In this document: piece by piece, positions 8,002-16,037 of the stretch
How positions within the stretch are numbered: the first letter of the stretch is position 1
Layout: the number at the start of each line of letters is the position of its first letter
Assembly (NCBI RefSeq): GCF_005503365.1
Contig: NZ_SCML01000063.1
Coordinates: 1 to 35,938 of the forward strand
Source of the DNA: Hydrogenophaga sp. 2FB
GTDB taxonomy: Bacteria; Pseudomonadota; Gammaproteobacteria; Burkholderiales; Burkholderiaceae_C
Length of the DNA stretch: 35,938 nt
Direction: 5' to 3'
Made by a program: the position numbers and the translations under genes
Notes under the pieces: generated by a model
What the model saw: the letters and a program-made list of their open reading frames with translations, nothing else
Told to the model about the DNA's origin: nothing
The model's database searches: none

Positions 8002-8556
8002 TCAGAAGCGCCAGCTGGTGCCCACCATGATGGCGGCGGTGCCGAGGATCTGCACTTCGACCGCGCTGCGGGGCGTGAGGCGGTAGCCGATGGCCGGGAT
8101 GATGGCTGGCGAAAAGCCGCTCACGTTCATGGGCACCTTGCGCTCGTACTTGCCCACGTAACCATAAAGAATGCCTGCCGTCACCGAGGCGTAGACCTTG
8201 GGGTAGCGCGGAATGAGGCCGGGCCACGACTTGCCCACGAACGCGTAGGCCGAGGGTTGGCCGAACGAGTTGCGGAACAGGCTGATGCCGCAGAGGCGGT
8301 CGTCGGGCAGCAGGCGGCTCAGGCTGGCGGCGAACACCGGCCTGTGTTCGTCGTCGTGCTGCCAGTGGTGGGTGTAGGGCGAGAGGAAGGCTTCGTAGCG
8401 GGGCTCGGTCGAGCCCTCGGCAGCGGGTTCGTTGAGGCCGGGGCACAGCGACCAGTCGCTGGCCAGGACGGGCGACGACAGCGTGGCCAGAAGAGCGAGC
8501 GCCGACAGCGCGCGGGAGAGGGGGAATGTTCTGGGCATGGACAAGGGTAAAACCAT
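8002..8556 (-). CDS. Secreted, probable outer-membrane beta-barrel protein of unknown function
   Basis: The 184-residue product has a signal peptide (hydrophobic run SALALLATLSSPVLA, cleavage probably at VLA-S). The mature part of about 150 residues contains alternating polar/hydrophobic strands rich in Y, G and F. It ends in the aromatic residue F (GTSWRF), typical of outer-membrane barrels. The pattern of WHARF/HHWQH-like start, a 'YAFVGKSW' strand, 'SVTAGILYGYVG' and 'IIPAIGYR' recalls the small PagP-type barrel, but I could not align catalytic residues, so no activity is claimed. ATG 8,556 is the longest start and ATG 8,538 (MPRTFPL) also gives a good signal peptide. No Shine-Dalgarno is seen before either. 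The gene stands alone between prfB and the hydrolase. Confidence 0.6.
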   Translation of the reverse strand: MVLPLSMPRTFPLSRALSALALLATLSSPVLASDWSLCPGLNEPAAEGSTEPRYEAFLSPYTHHWQHDDEHRPVFAASLSRLLPDDRLCGISLFRNSFGQPSAYAFVGKSWPGLIPRYPKVYASVTAGILYGYVGKYERKVPMNVSGFSPAIIPAIGYRLTPRSAVEVQILGTAAIMVGTSWRF

Positions 8557-8616
8557 GCGCCCAGTATGGCGTGTAGGACAGGAGGTGTTTGAAACAACCC
8601 GTAGTCCGATCGTGAA

Positions 8617-8632
8617 GCGCCCTGGAAGGCGC
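8617..8632 (-). terminator. Small hairpin after the hydrolase gene
   Basis: GCGCC and GGCGC form a 5-bp stem with a 6-nt loop just past the stop codon of the minus-strand hydrolase gene. There is no clear T-tract, so it is weak evidence for termination. Confidence 0.3.
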
Positions 8633-8635
8633 GAA

Positions 8636-9553
8636 TCAGTCCGGCGCGAGAAAGAAATCTTCGAGCATGCGCGCCACTTCCCCCGGTTGGTCGTGGTGCA
8701 TCATGTGCCCGGCGTCCTGCACCTCGGCGCTGCGCGCGTTGGGCACCGCCTTCAGGCGCTCGTGGAATTCGGCGAGCGTGAACTTGCCTTTCCACCAACC
8801 GCCCAGGCTGTCTTCGCTCGCGGTCACGCACAGCAGCGGCGCGCTGATGCGGCGGTACAGCTCCAGCGTTTCGTCCACTTTGAAGAGTTGGGCGTTGATG
8901 ACCTTGTGGCCCGCATCGCCCAGGATCTCCCACGCACCTTGCGCATTGGGTGCGGCCCAGTGGCGCGCCAGCCAGTCGGCCTTGTCCTGCGACAGGCGCG
9001 GATTGGTTTTCATCAGGCGCTGCGCCACGCCGTCGACCGTGTCGTAGGCCTTGAGCGCCATCTCGCCGCGGTGCAGCGACTTGACCTGGTCCATCCACTG
9101 CGCGAGGCGCCCGGGCGCTTGCGAGGGCTTGGTTTCGGCCATGCCGAAACCTTCGAGGTTGACGAGGCGGCGGATGCGCTCGGGTCGCGCACCGCTGTAG
9201 AGCATGGACACGTGGCCGCCCATGCTGTGGCCCACCAGGTCGACCGCGCGCTCGCCGGCGTAGTGGTCGAGCAGGACGTCGAGGTCGGCGAGGTAGTCGG
9301 GGAACCAGTAGTTGTCGGGCGCCGGGCCGGGCGCGCGCGTGAGGCCGAAGCCGCGCCAGTCGGGCGCGATGATCCAGCGGTCGGTGCGCAAGGCATCGAC
9401 CACGAACTGCCAGGACGCGGACACGTCCATCCAGCCGTGCACCAGCACCAGGGGTGGCCGCGCGGCATCGGGCTGGCCCCATTGGCGCACGTGGTAGTTC
9501 AGGTTGCGCACCGGGACGAATTCGGTGCGGGAAGGTTTCTGCTCTTGGTACAT
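8636..9553 (-). CDS. Alpha/beta hydrolase
   Basis: The 305-residue cytosolic product has the alpha/beta-hydrolase fold. The oxyanion region VLVHGWMD is at 36-43, the nucleophile elbow GHSMGG carries S110, the acid is probably D248 in ASEDS, and H283 lies in AGHMMHHDQP. Family members include esterases, epoxide hydrolases and dehalogenases, and the substrate cannot be told from sequence. Two ATGs are possible. I prefer 9,553 because TATGAT, a good -10 box, ends exactly 7 nt before it, and the other ATG (9,565) lies inside that box. No Shine-Dalgarno is present, so the transcript may be leaderless. The acyl-CoA synthetase gene diverges from it with only 35 bp between starts, suggesting shared control. 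Confidence 0.88.
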   Translation of the reverse strand: MYQEQKPSRTEFVPVRNLNYHVRQWGQPDAARPPLVLVHGWMDVSASWQFVVDALRTDRWIIAPDWRGFGLTRAPGPAPDNYWFPDYLADLDVLLDHYAGERAVDLVGHSMGGHVSMLYSGARPERIRRLVNLEGFGMAETKPSQAPGRLAQWMDQVKSLHRGEMALKAYDTVDGVAQRLMKTNPRLSQDKADWLARHWAAPNAQGAWEILGDAGHKVINAQLFKVDETLELYRRISAPLLCVTASEDSLGGWWKGKFTLAEFHERLKAVPNARSAEVQDAGHMMHHDQPGEVARMLEDFFLAPD

Positions 9554-9560
9554 TCGTTCG

Positions 9561-9566
9561 ATCATA
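9561..9566 (-). promoter_or_regulatory. -10 box for a probable leaderless hydrolase mRNA
   Basis: TATGAT on the minus strand is followed by 7 nt and then ATG 9,553. That spacing puts the transcription start at or near the A of the start codon. No convincing -35 is seen. The same spacing recurs before four other genes in this window. Confidence 0.45.
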
Positions 9567-9588
9567 GAGAACGAGATGGAGACCACCC

Positions 9589-11340
9589 ATGCGACGGAGT
9601 CAAACCAGCGACAAGCCCCTCACGCCGTCCATGGACCTCTATGACAGCCTGCACCGGCGCTTTGGCTGGGAGGTGCCGACGCATTTCAACATCGCCGACG
9701 TCTGCATGCGCCGCTGGGCCGAGCGCCCCGCCACCGCCAGACGCACGGCGGTGATCGCCACCGCGCCCGGACAACCCGATCGCCGCCACAGCTACCGCGA
9801 ACTGATGGAGCAGGCCAACCGCTTGTCCAACGCCCTGGCGGCGCTGGGCGTGCAGCGCGGCGACCGTGTGGCGATCGTGTTGCCGCAACGCTTTGAAACC
9901 GCAGTGGCCTACATGGCGGTGCTGCAGATGGGGGCGGTCGGCATGCCGCTGTCGCAACTGTTCGGCCCCGATGCGCTCGAATACCGCCTGCACGACAGCG
10001 AGGCCGTGCTCGCCATCTGCGACCAGCCGTCCATGTCCGCGTTGCTGGGCGTGCGCGAGAACTGCCCGCTGCTGCGTGGGGTGATCGGGCTCGATGGCGA
10101 TGGCACGCCCGAGGGCATGCGGGCCGACCTGGACTGGTCCGAGTTGCTGGCGCAGGAGCCAGCCGAGTTCGACCCCGTGGCCACCCGCGCCGACGAAGCC
10201 GCCGTGCTCATCTACACCAGCGGCACCACCGGCAACCCCAAGGGCGCGCTCATTCCGCACCGCGCGCTCATCGGCAACCTGAGCGGTTTCGTGTGCAGCC
10301 AGAACTGGTTCGGCTTCGATCCCTTTGATGCATCGGCCCCGTCGAAGGCGGTGTTCTGGTCACCCGCCGACTGGGCCTGGACCGGGGGCCTGATGGACGC
10401 GTTGCTGCCCACGCTGACCTTCGGCCGAACCATCGTGGGCCACAACGGCCGTTTCAGCCCGCAACTGGCGTTCGAGCTGATGCAGCGCCATGGGGTGACG
10501 CACAGCTTTCTGTTCCCGACCGCGCTCAAGGCCATGATGAAGGCGGTGCCGAAGGTGCGGCCGAGCTACCGCCTCAAGCTGCAGGCCCTGATGAGCGCGG
10601 GCGAGGCCGTGGGGGACGCGGTGTTCGCCTACTGCCGCGACCAGCTCGGCGTGACGGTCAACGAGATGTTCGGCCAGACCGAGATCAACTACGTGGTGGG
10701 CAACTGCGCGCGGCTCTGGCCGGCCAAGCCCGGCAGCATGGGCAAGCCCTATCCGGGCCACCGCGTGGCGGTGATCGACGACGACGGCCAGGAGTGCGCG
10801 GTGGGAGTGCCGGGCGATGTGGCGGTGCACCGGCTGGATGTGCGCGGCGAACCCGACCCGATCTTCTTCCTCGGCTACTGGAAAAACGAAGCGGCCACGC
10901 GCGGCAAATTCACCGGCGACCCGGCCAGCAGCTGGTGCCGCACCGGCGACCTGGCGACGCGCGATGCCGACGGGTATCTCTGGTACCAGGGGCGCGCCGA
11001 CGATGTGTTCAAGGCCGCGGGTTACCGCATCGGGCCGAGCGAGATCGAGAACTGCCTCGTGAAGCACCCGGCCGTGGCGAACGCGGCCGTGGTGCCCAAG
11101 CCCGATGCCGAGCGGGGTGCGGTGGTGAAGGCGTATGTGGTGCTGGCTTCGGGGCATGCGGGTTCGGATGCGCTGGTGGCCCAACTGCAGTCACATGTGA
11201 AAGGCATGCTCGCGCCCTACGAGTACCCGAAGGACATCGAGTTCATCGACGCTTTGCCGATGACGACGACGGGCAAGGTGCAGCGGCGGGTTTTGCGCTT
11301 GCGGGAGGAGGCTTTGGCGCGCGAGGCGCTTCGTTCGTAG
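9589..11340 (+). CDS. AMP-forming acyl-CoA synthetase (medium-chain/ACSM-like)
   Basis: The 583-residue product activates a carboxylic acid to its acyl-AMP and then to the CoA thioester. The P-loop signature YTSGTTGNPKG is at 209-219. The A5-type motif is NEMFGQTE, the A7/A8 region reads RTGDLATRDADGYLWYQGR, and the C-terminal catalytic lysine is K563 in TTTGKVQRR. The overall pattern (GYRIGPSEIE, WSPADWAWTGG) is closest to the acetyl/medium-chain ACSM group rather than long-chain FadD. The substrate is not determined. ATG 9,589 has a GGAG Shine-Dalgarno 8-9 nt upstream. The gene diverges from the hydrolase. Its stop is followed by a 446-bp repeat-bearing gap before the convergent LysR gene. 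Confidence 0.92.
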   Translation: MRRSQTSDKPLTPSMDLYDSLHRRFGWEVPTHFNIADVCMRRWAERPATARRTAVIATAPGQPDRRHSYRELMEQANRLSNALAALGVQRGDRVAIVLPQRFETAVAYMAVLQMGAVGMPLSQLFGPDALEYRLHDSEAVLAICDQPSMSALLGVRENCPLLRGVIGLDGDGTPEGMRADLDWSELLAQEPAEFDPVATRADEAAVLIYTSGTTGNPKGALIPHRALIGNLSGFVCSQNWFGFDPFDASAPSKAVFWSPADWAWTGGLMDALLPTLTFGRTIVGHNGRFSPQLAFELMQRHGVTHSFLFPTALKAMMKAVPKVRPSYRLKLQALMSAGEAVGDAVFAYCRDQLGVTVNEMFGQTEINYVVGNCARLWPAKPGSMGKPYPGHRVAVIDDDGQECAVGVPGDVAVHRLDVRGEPDPIFFLGYWKNEAATRGKFTGDPASSWCRTGDLATRDADGYLWYQGRADDVFKAAGYRIGPSEIENCLVKHPAVANAAVVPKPDAERGAVVKAYVVLASGHAGSDALVAQLQSHVKGMLAPYEYPKDIEFIDALPMTTTGKVQRRVLRLREEALAREALRS

Positions 11341-11786
11341 ATCTCGCGAGACTCGCGGGCGCGGGGTGCTCTGCTCCGCGGGTGTCCCCCGCCGGCTGGT
11401 GCCGGCTCCTCCTTTACCCCGCTGCGCAGAACACCCCACACCCACGAGCCCAAGTGGCGGTAACGCACCATGGATGAAAGCGCATGAGGGTGCCTGCGCG
11501 CTGCGGAAGAGGCTCGTTTCCATTCAACCGCTGGTTGAACCGGGGCGTCACTCTCGACGGATGGTGGGGTTCGCGGGCGCAGGCGCCAATTCGCGGTTGC
11601 CACAGAGTTTGAGTGAGGGAGCGGTGTTGACAAAGGGGTGTGGGCGCGCCCGGGCAGACGCCCGCGAGCAAGCGCCGGAGAACGCGGACCACGCCAGCCG
11701 TCAGCGCGAGGTTCCTCAAGAAAAAACAGGACTCAAACCAAGGGGCCGTCGAGGTCAGCGCGAGGGTGCCCCGAGCGAAACGGAAC
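11341..11786. other. 446-bp gene-free gap between convergent genes
   Basis: The gap holds one copy of a 65-bp dispersed repeat (11,368-11,432) and most of a 54-bp imperfect tandem duplication (from 11,700). The stretch 11,433-11,699 has no credible gene, terminator or RNA that I can recognise. A minus-strand open frame running through from LysR (11,414-11,992) overlaps the regulator in another frame and is considered non-coding. Confidence 0.6.
11368..11432 (+). repeat. 65-bp dispersed repeat, copy 1
   Basis: This sequence recurs at 24,432-24,496 in inverted orientation with a single base difference (C versus T). It contains GCCGGC-TGGT-GCCGGC, a hairpin-forming core. Both copies lie between the stops of convergent genes. 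Weaker similarity continues upstream (CTCGCGGG near 11,352). Confidence 0.85.
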
Positions 11787-11806
11787 TCAAGCCAAGGGCC
11801 GCCGAG
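11700..11806. repeat. Imperfect tandem repeat of 54/53 bp at the LysR 3' end
   Basis: Unit 1 (11,700-11,753) and unit 2 (11,754-11,806) both begin GTCAGCGCGAGG and end with nearly the same 24-nt block (ACTCAA.CCAAGGG..CCG.CGAG). The middle is diverged. Unit 2 contains the last six codons and the stop of the LysR gene, so the repeat may be a partial duplication of the gene end or a mobile intergenic sequence that provided the stop. Confidence 0.65.
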
Positions 11807-12707
11807 ACCGAGACTGATCCCGCGCCACCTCGATGAACTCCAGCACCTCGGCACGCGGTTGAGAGCCCCGCCGCCACACCAATCCCACGTCGACCGTGGG
11901 CACGGCATCGCGCAAGGTCCGCACCTCCACGTGCTCCGCGTCCAGCGTCCAGGGGCGGTACAGAAAGTCCGGCAACACCGCCAACCCAGCACCCACCCCC
12001 ACCAGAGACCGCACCGCTTCGAGCGACGAGGTGCGCAAGACCGTGCGCGGCTTGAGCTGGTGGCGCGCCCACACCGGGCGCATCAGCAGTTCGATGCGGT
12101 CCGCCTGCAGCACCACCAGGTCGTGCTGCACGCATTCGGCCAGGCCCACCTCCGCCTGCGAGGCCAGCGGGTGGTCGGCCGCCATCCACACGCGGTTCGG
12201 TGAGCGCGTGAGCGTCTCGGCCACCAGCGCCTGCGGTTCGCCCAGCGCGTTGCTCACCATGATCGCGATGTCCAGCTCGCCATTGATCAACAGGTGTTCG
12301 AGAAAAGGCGGGGCGTCTTCCACCACCTTCAGGTCCACCTCCGGGCAGGTGCGCCGAAAACGCGCGAACACTTCCGAGAGGTAATAACCGGCCACCAGGC
12401 TGGTCACGCCGATGGTGAGCGCGCCGCTCAGCGGGGTGGCGCCGGGGTGCACGTCGCGCGTGGCGTCGGCCACCGCGCCGATCACGCGCCGCGCCTTCAC
12501 CAGGAAACGGTGCCCCTCGGGCGTGAGCCGCATGCCCTTGGGGCTGCGCTCGAACAGCAGCACACCAAGTTCGTCTTCCAGCTCCAGCACGCTCTTGGTG
12601 ATGGCCGACTGCGCGATGCTGAGCATGCGCGAGGCCGCGGCCACGGAGTCCGATTCGGCCACCGCGAGGAAATAACGGAACTGCTTGAGCGTGATGTGCC
12701 GGTTCAC
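11787..12707 (-). CDS. LysR-family transcriptional regulator, divergent to polyamine operon
   Basis: The 306-residue product has the LysR winged-helix DNA-binding domain at residues 5-64 (LKQFRYFLAVAESDSVAAASRMLSIAQSAITKSV... pattern) and an effector-binding periplasmic-protein-like domain from about 93 to 295. The start codon is GTG 12,707, giving the standard N-terminus MNRHITLKQFRYF. The next gene on the opposite strand begins the ydcSTUV-patD operon, so the regulator very likely controls it. E. coli uses an unrelated GntR/MocR-type protein (YdcR) beside the same operon. The effector is unknown but is probably a polyamine or pathway intermediate. The last codons and stop lie inside a tandem repeat. 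Confidence 0.9.
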   Translation of the reverse strand: MNRHITLKQFRYFLAVAESDSVAAASRMLSIAQSAITKSVLELEDELGVLLFERSPKGMRLTPEGHRFLVKARRVIGAVADATRDVHPGATPLSGALTIGVTSLVAGYYLSEVFARFRRTCPEVDLKVVEDAPPFLEHLLINGELDIAIMVSNALGEPQALVAETLTRSPNRVWMAADHPLASQAEVGLAECVQHDLVVLQADRIELLMRPVWARHQLKPRTVLRTSSLEAVRSLVGVGAGLAVLPDFLYRPWTLDAEHVEVRTLRDAVPTVDVGLVWRRGSQPRAEVLEFIEVARDQSRSRRPLA

Positions 12708-12773
12708 TGCTGCGGTGCCAAAAAGATATGGGTAAACCCTTGATCTCTATTTTCGAGATAGCTTACCGCAGCA
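12708..12773. promoter_or_regulatory. LysR-type operator region in the divergent gap
   Basis: ATCTC-N7-GAGAT at 12,743-12,759 fits the T-N11-A LysR box (T12,744, A12,756). It lies inside a larger perfect 9-bp inverted repeat, TGCTGCGGT (12,708-12,716) and ACCGCAGCA (12,765-12,773), whose left arm touches the LysR start codon. Position and symmetry suggest the binding sites for autoregulation and for activation of the transport operon. Binding itself is inferred. Confidence 0.55.
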
Positions 12774-12783
12774 ATATTGAATT

Positions 12784-12811
12784 TTGAAAGCGCGGGTGGG
12801 CTTCATACGAT
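12784..12811 (+). promoter_or_regulatory. Predicted promoter of the polyamine operon
   Basis: TTGAAA (12,784-12,789) and TACGAT (12,806-12,811) are separated by 16 bp, immediately downstream of the LysR-type operator. The implied leader to ATG 12,882 is about 65 nt. Confidence 0.4.
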
Positions 12812-12881
12812 GCGCTGCAGACGGCCCGCCGGGCGGTGGGCTGCGTTTCTGAAACCGTTCTTCATCGAAGGTGATCGACCC

Positions 12882-14069
12882 ATGAAACTCGCACAACGCC
12901 CCCTCGCCCGCACCGTCGCGGGTCTCGTGACGACGGCCCTGTCCCTGCTCATCCTGGTGCCCGCCGCGCAGGCGCAATCGGCGCTGAAGAAGCTGGGCAA
13001 AGGCGAAGGACAGGTCGACATCGTGGCCTGGGCCGGCTACATCGAACGCGGCCAGACCGACAAGAACTTCGACTGGGTGACCGATTTCGAGAAGAAGACC
13101 AGCTGCAAGGTCAACGTGAAGACCGCCGGCACGTCCGACGAAATGGTCGCGCTCATGAACGAGGGCGGTTTCGACCTCGTGACCGCCTCGGGCGACGCGT
13201 CCATGCGCCTCATCGCCGGCAAGCGCGTGCAGCCCGTCAACGTGGACCTGATCCCCAGCTACAAGTCCGTGGACCCGCGCCTGCAGAAAGCGCCCTGGCA
13301 CTACGTGAACAACACGCACTACGGCACGCCGTACCAGTGGGGCTGGAACGTGCTCATGTACAACACCACCGTGTTCAAGGACAAGCCACCCACCAGCTGG
13401 AACGTGGTGTTCGAGGAAACGACGCTGCCCGACGGCAAGAGCAACAAGGGCCGCGTGCAGGCCTTCGACGGCCCGATCTACATCGCCGACGCCGCGCTCT
13501 ATCTGATGAAGAAGAACCCGGCGCTGGGCATCAAGGATCCGTACGAACTCACCGAGGCGCAGTACAAGGCCGCGCTCGACCTGCTGCGCGGCCAGCGCAA
13601 GCTGGTCGGCAAGTACTGGCACGACGCCTTCGTGCAGATCGACGACTTCACCAACGAAGGCGTGGTGGCCTCGAGCAGCTGGCAGTTCATGGCCAACATC
13701 CTCAAGAGCAAGAACCGCCCGGTGGCCACCGTGGTGCCGGCCGAAGGCGCGACCGGGTGGGCCGACACCACCATGCTGCATGCCGATGCCAAGCACCCGA
13801 ACTGCGCCTATATGTGGATGGAGCACTCGCTCAACACCAAGCTGCAGGGCGATCTCGCGGCCTGGTTCGGCTCGGTGCCTTCGGTGCCCGCGGCCTGCAA
13901 GGGCAACAAGCTGCTGACCGACCAGGGCTGCGCCAACCAGGGCTACAACAGCTTCGAGAAGATCTCGTTCTGGAAGACGCCGACGAGCAAGTGCACGACA
14001 CAGAACAACAACTGCGTGCCGTACCACAAGTGGGTCTCCGACTACATCGCGGTCCTCGGGGGACGCTGA
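12882..14069 (+). CDS. ydcS: Polyamine-type ABC transporter substrate-binding protein (YdcS-like)
   Basis: The 395-residue periplasmic binding protein has a signal peptide (hydrophobic run at about 13-31, cleavage near AQA-QS). The mature part matches E. coli YdcS closely: AWAGYIERGQTDKNFDWV, VNVKTAGTSDEMV, LVTASGDASMRLI, GKSNKGRVQAFDGPIYIADAA (in parts) and AWFGSVPSVP. YdcS belongs to the spermidine/putrescine (PotD/PotF) group, and in E. coli it has also been linked to polyhydroxybutyrate synthesis. An open frame extends 35 codons upstream, but ATG 12,882 gives the signal peptide and has an AAGGTG Shine-Dalgarno. It is the first gene of a five-gene operon in E. coli order. Confidence 0.92.
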   Translation: MKLAQRPLARTVAGLVTTALSLLILVPAAQAQSALKKLGKGEGQVDIVAWAGYIERGQTDKNFDWVTDFEKKTSCKVNVKTAGTSDEMVALMNEGGFDLVTASGDASMRLIAGKRVQPVNVDLIPSYKSVDPRLQKAPWHYVNNTHYGTPYQWGWNVLMYNTTVFKDKPPTSWNVVFEETTLPDGKSNKGRVQAFDGPIYIADAALYLMKKNPALGIKDPYELTEAQYKAALDLLRGQRKLVGKYWHDAFVQIDDFTNEGVVASSSWQFMANILKSKNRPVATVVPAEGATGWADTTMLHADAKHPNCAYMWMEHSLNTKLQGDLAAWFGSVPSVPAACKGNKLLTDQGCANQGYNSFEKISFWKTPTSKCTTQNNNCVPYHKWVSDYIAVLGGR

Positions 14070-14073
14070 TCCC

Positions 14074-15087
14074 ATGACGGTTGCTGTCACGCTTGAAGGT
14101 GTGTCCTGCGTGTTCGGCAGCGGTGCGCAGGCCCTGCGCGCTGTCGATCACGTGGACCTCACCATCGAAGGCGGGGAGTTCTTCACCTTGCTCGGACCCT
14201 CGGGTTCGGGCAAGACGACCTGCCTGCGCATGATCGGCGGCTTCACGCTGCCGACCTCGGGGCGCATCCTCATCGGCGGACAGGACGTGTCGCACCTGCC
14301 GCCGTACGCGCGGCCGGTGAACACGGTGTTCCAGGACTACGCGTTGTTCCCGCACATGAACATCCGCGACAACGTGGCCTACGGGCTGATGGTGCAAGGC
14401 GTGGAGCGCCGTGCGCGTCATGCGCGCGTCGAGCAGATGCTGGACCTGGTGCGGCTCTCCGGGGTGGGCGAACGCCGGCCCGGCCAGCTCTCGGGTGGCC
14501 AGCGCCAGCGGGTGGCGTTGGCGCGCGCGCTCATCAACCAGCCGCAGGTGCTGCTGCTCGACGAGCCGCTGGGCGCGCTCGACCTCAAGCTGCGCGAGCA
14601 GATGCAGACCGAACTGAAGGCGCTGCAACGGCAACTGGGCATCACCTTCCTTTTCATCACGCACGACCAGCACGAGGCGCTTTCGATGAGCGACCGCATC
14701 GGCGTGTTCAACAAAGGCCGGCTGGAACAGGTGGGCGCACCGCAGGCGATCTACAACCAGCCGGCCACGCGTTTCGTCGCCGAGTTCGTCGGCGCGGCCA
14801 ACGTGTTCGACGGCGCGCGCGCCCGCGAGCTCGCCGGCGTGGACAGCGTCATGCTGCGGCCCGAGCGCATCCGCCTGGGCGCACCGCGGCAGGCGCGCCT
14901 GAGCGGTTCGGTGATCGACGCGCAGTACTTCGGCTCGTTCTCGCGCGTGCGGGTGGACTGGGCCGGTGAAGCGGTGTCGGTGGACCTCAATCCCGAGCAC
15001 CACCCCGAACTGCCCACGCCGGGCGACACCGTGCACCTGCACTGGCAAGCCGATGCGGTGCACCCGCTGCAAGGCGTGGCGCCATGA
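14074..15087 (+). CDS. ydcT: Polyamine-type ABC transporter ATP-binding protein (YdcT-like)
   Basis: The 337-residue ATPase energises uptake from the cytoplasmic face of the inner membrane. It shows Walker A GPSGSGKTT (41-49), Q-loop FQDYALFPH (86-94), signature LSGGQRQR (139-146), Walker B VLLLDEP (159-165) and D-loop GALD. The C-terminal part (from about 250) carries a TOBE-like regulatory domain, as in PotA/CysA-type subunits. The length equals that of E. coli YdcT. It starts 4 nt after the ydcS stop and its stop overlaps the next start (ATGA), so all subunits are co-translated. Confidence 0.93.
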   Translation: MTVAVTLEGVSCVFGSGAQALRAVDHVDLTIEGGEFFTLLGPSGSGKTTCLRMIGGFTLPTSGRILIGGQDVSHLPPYARPVNTVFQDYALFPHMNIRDNVAYGLMVQGVERRARHARVEQMLDLVRLSGVGERRPGQLSGGQRQRVALARALINQPQVLLLDEPLGALDLKLREQMQTELKALQRQLGITFLFITHDQHEALSMSDRIGVFNKGRLEQVGAPQAIYNQPATRFVAEFVGAANVFDGARARELAGVDSVMLRPERIRLGAPRQARLSGSVIDAQYFGSFSRVRVDWAGEAVSVDLNPEHHPELPTPGDTVHLHWQADAVHPLQGVAP

Positions 15088-16037
15088 ACCTGGCCTTGCC
15101 CACCATGGCGGTGGCGCCCCGCCACGGCGCGCTGCGCCGGCTCTCGGACCTGCTCTACACGCGCCGCGGCCTGCTGCTGGCCGCGCTGCTCGGGCCACCG
15201 CTGCTGTGGTTCGGCGTGGTCTACCTGGGCTCGTTGTTCGCGCTGCTGGCCAACAGCTTCTTCGCGCTCGACGAGTTCTCCGGCGTGGTCAACCGCACGG
15301 AACTCACGCTGCAGAACTTCCGCGAGATGACCGACCCCGCCAACGTGGACGTGGTGCTGCGCACCGTGGCCATGGCGGTCAGCGTCACGCTGGCCTGCGG
15401 CGTCATCGCCTTCCCCATCGCGTACACCATGGCGCGTTATGCGCGCGGCCCGCTGAAGGCGCTGCTCTACATCGCCGTGATGCTGCCGCTGTGGTCGAGC
15501 TACCTCGTGCGCCTGTACGCGTGGAAGCTGCTGCTGGCCAAGGAGGGCGCGATTTCCTGGGTGCTGGCCGAGGTGCACATGACCTGGCTGCTCGACGCGG
15601 TGCTGTCCACGCCCGGCATCGGCGGCAACTCGCTCTCGTTCTCGCGCCTGGGCACCTTCATCGTCTTCGTCTACATGTGGCTGCCCTTCATGATCCTGCC
15701 GATCCAGGCCGCGATCGAGCGCATCCCGGGTTCGCTGCTCGAAGCCTCGAGCGACCTCGGCGCGCGCTCGGGCACCACGTTCTGGAAGGTCATCTTTCCG
15801 CTCGCCATGCCGGGCATCGCGGCCGGTTCCATCTTCACCTTCTCGCTCACGCTGGGCGACTACATCATTCCGCAGGTGATTGGCGACTCCACGCTGTTCA
15901 TCGGCCAGGTGGTGTACCGGCAGCAGGGTGTGGCGGGCAACGTGCCGTTCGCCGCCGCGTTCTCGCTCGTGCCCATCGTGGTGATTGGCGTCTACCTGTG
16001 GATCGCCAAACGCCTGGGGGCCTTCGATGCGCTCTGA
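15084..16037 (+). CDS. ydcU: Polyamine-type ABC transporter permease (YdcU-like)
   Basis: The 317-residue inner-membrane protein has six predicted transmembrane segments. The first is at about 30-55, then 90-118, 122-145, a long segment near 185-215, and two towards the C-terminus. The EAA loop that contacts the ATPase reads EASSDLGARSGTTFWKVIFP. This is the PotB-type permease of the pair. It overlaps ydcT by 4 bp and ydcV by 11 bp. Confidence 0.92.
   Translation: MNLALPTMAVAPRHGALRRLSDLLYTRRGLLLAALLGPPLLWFGVVYLGSLFALLANSFFALDEFSGVVNRTELTLQNFREMTDPANVDVVLRTVAMAVSVTLACGVIAFPIAYTMARYARGPLKALLYIAVMLPLWSSYLVRLYAWKLLLAKEGAISWVLAEVHMTWLLDAVLSTPGIGGNSLSFSRLGTFIVFVYMWLPFMILPIQAAIERIPGSLLEASSDLGARSGTTFWKVIFPLAMPGIAAGSIFTFSLTLGDYIIPQVIGDSTLFIGQVVYRQQGVAGNVPFAAAFSLVPIVVIGVYLWIAKRLGAFDAL

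Noticed and set aside
8002..8556. Assignment of the secreted barrel-like protein as PagP
   Set aside because: General resemblance only. The catalytic residues of PagP could not be placed.
11414..11992. 192-codon minus-strand frame through the LysR 3' end and the gap
   Set aside because: Overlaps LysR in another frame. Its repeat-like peptide arises from the tandem DNA duplication and no start signal is seen.
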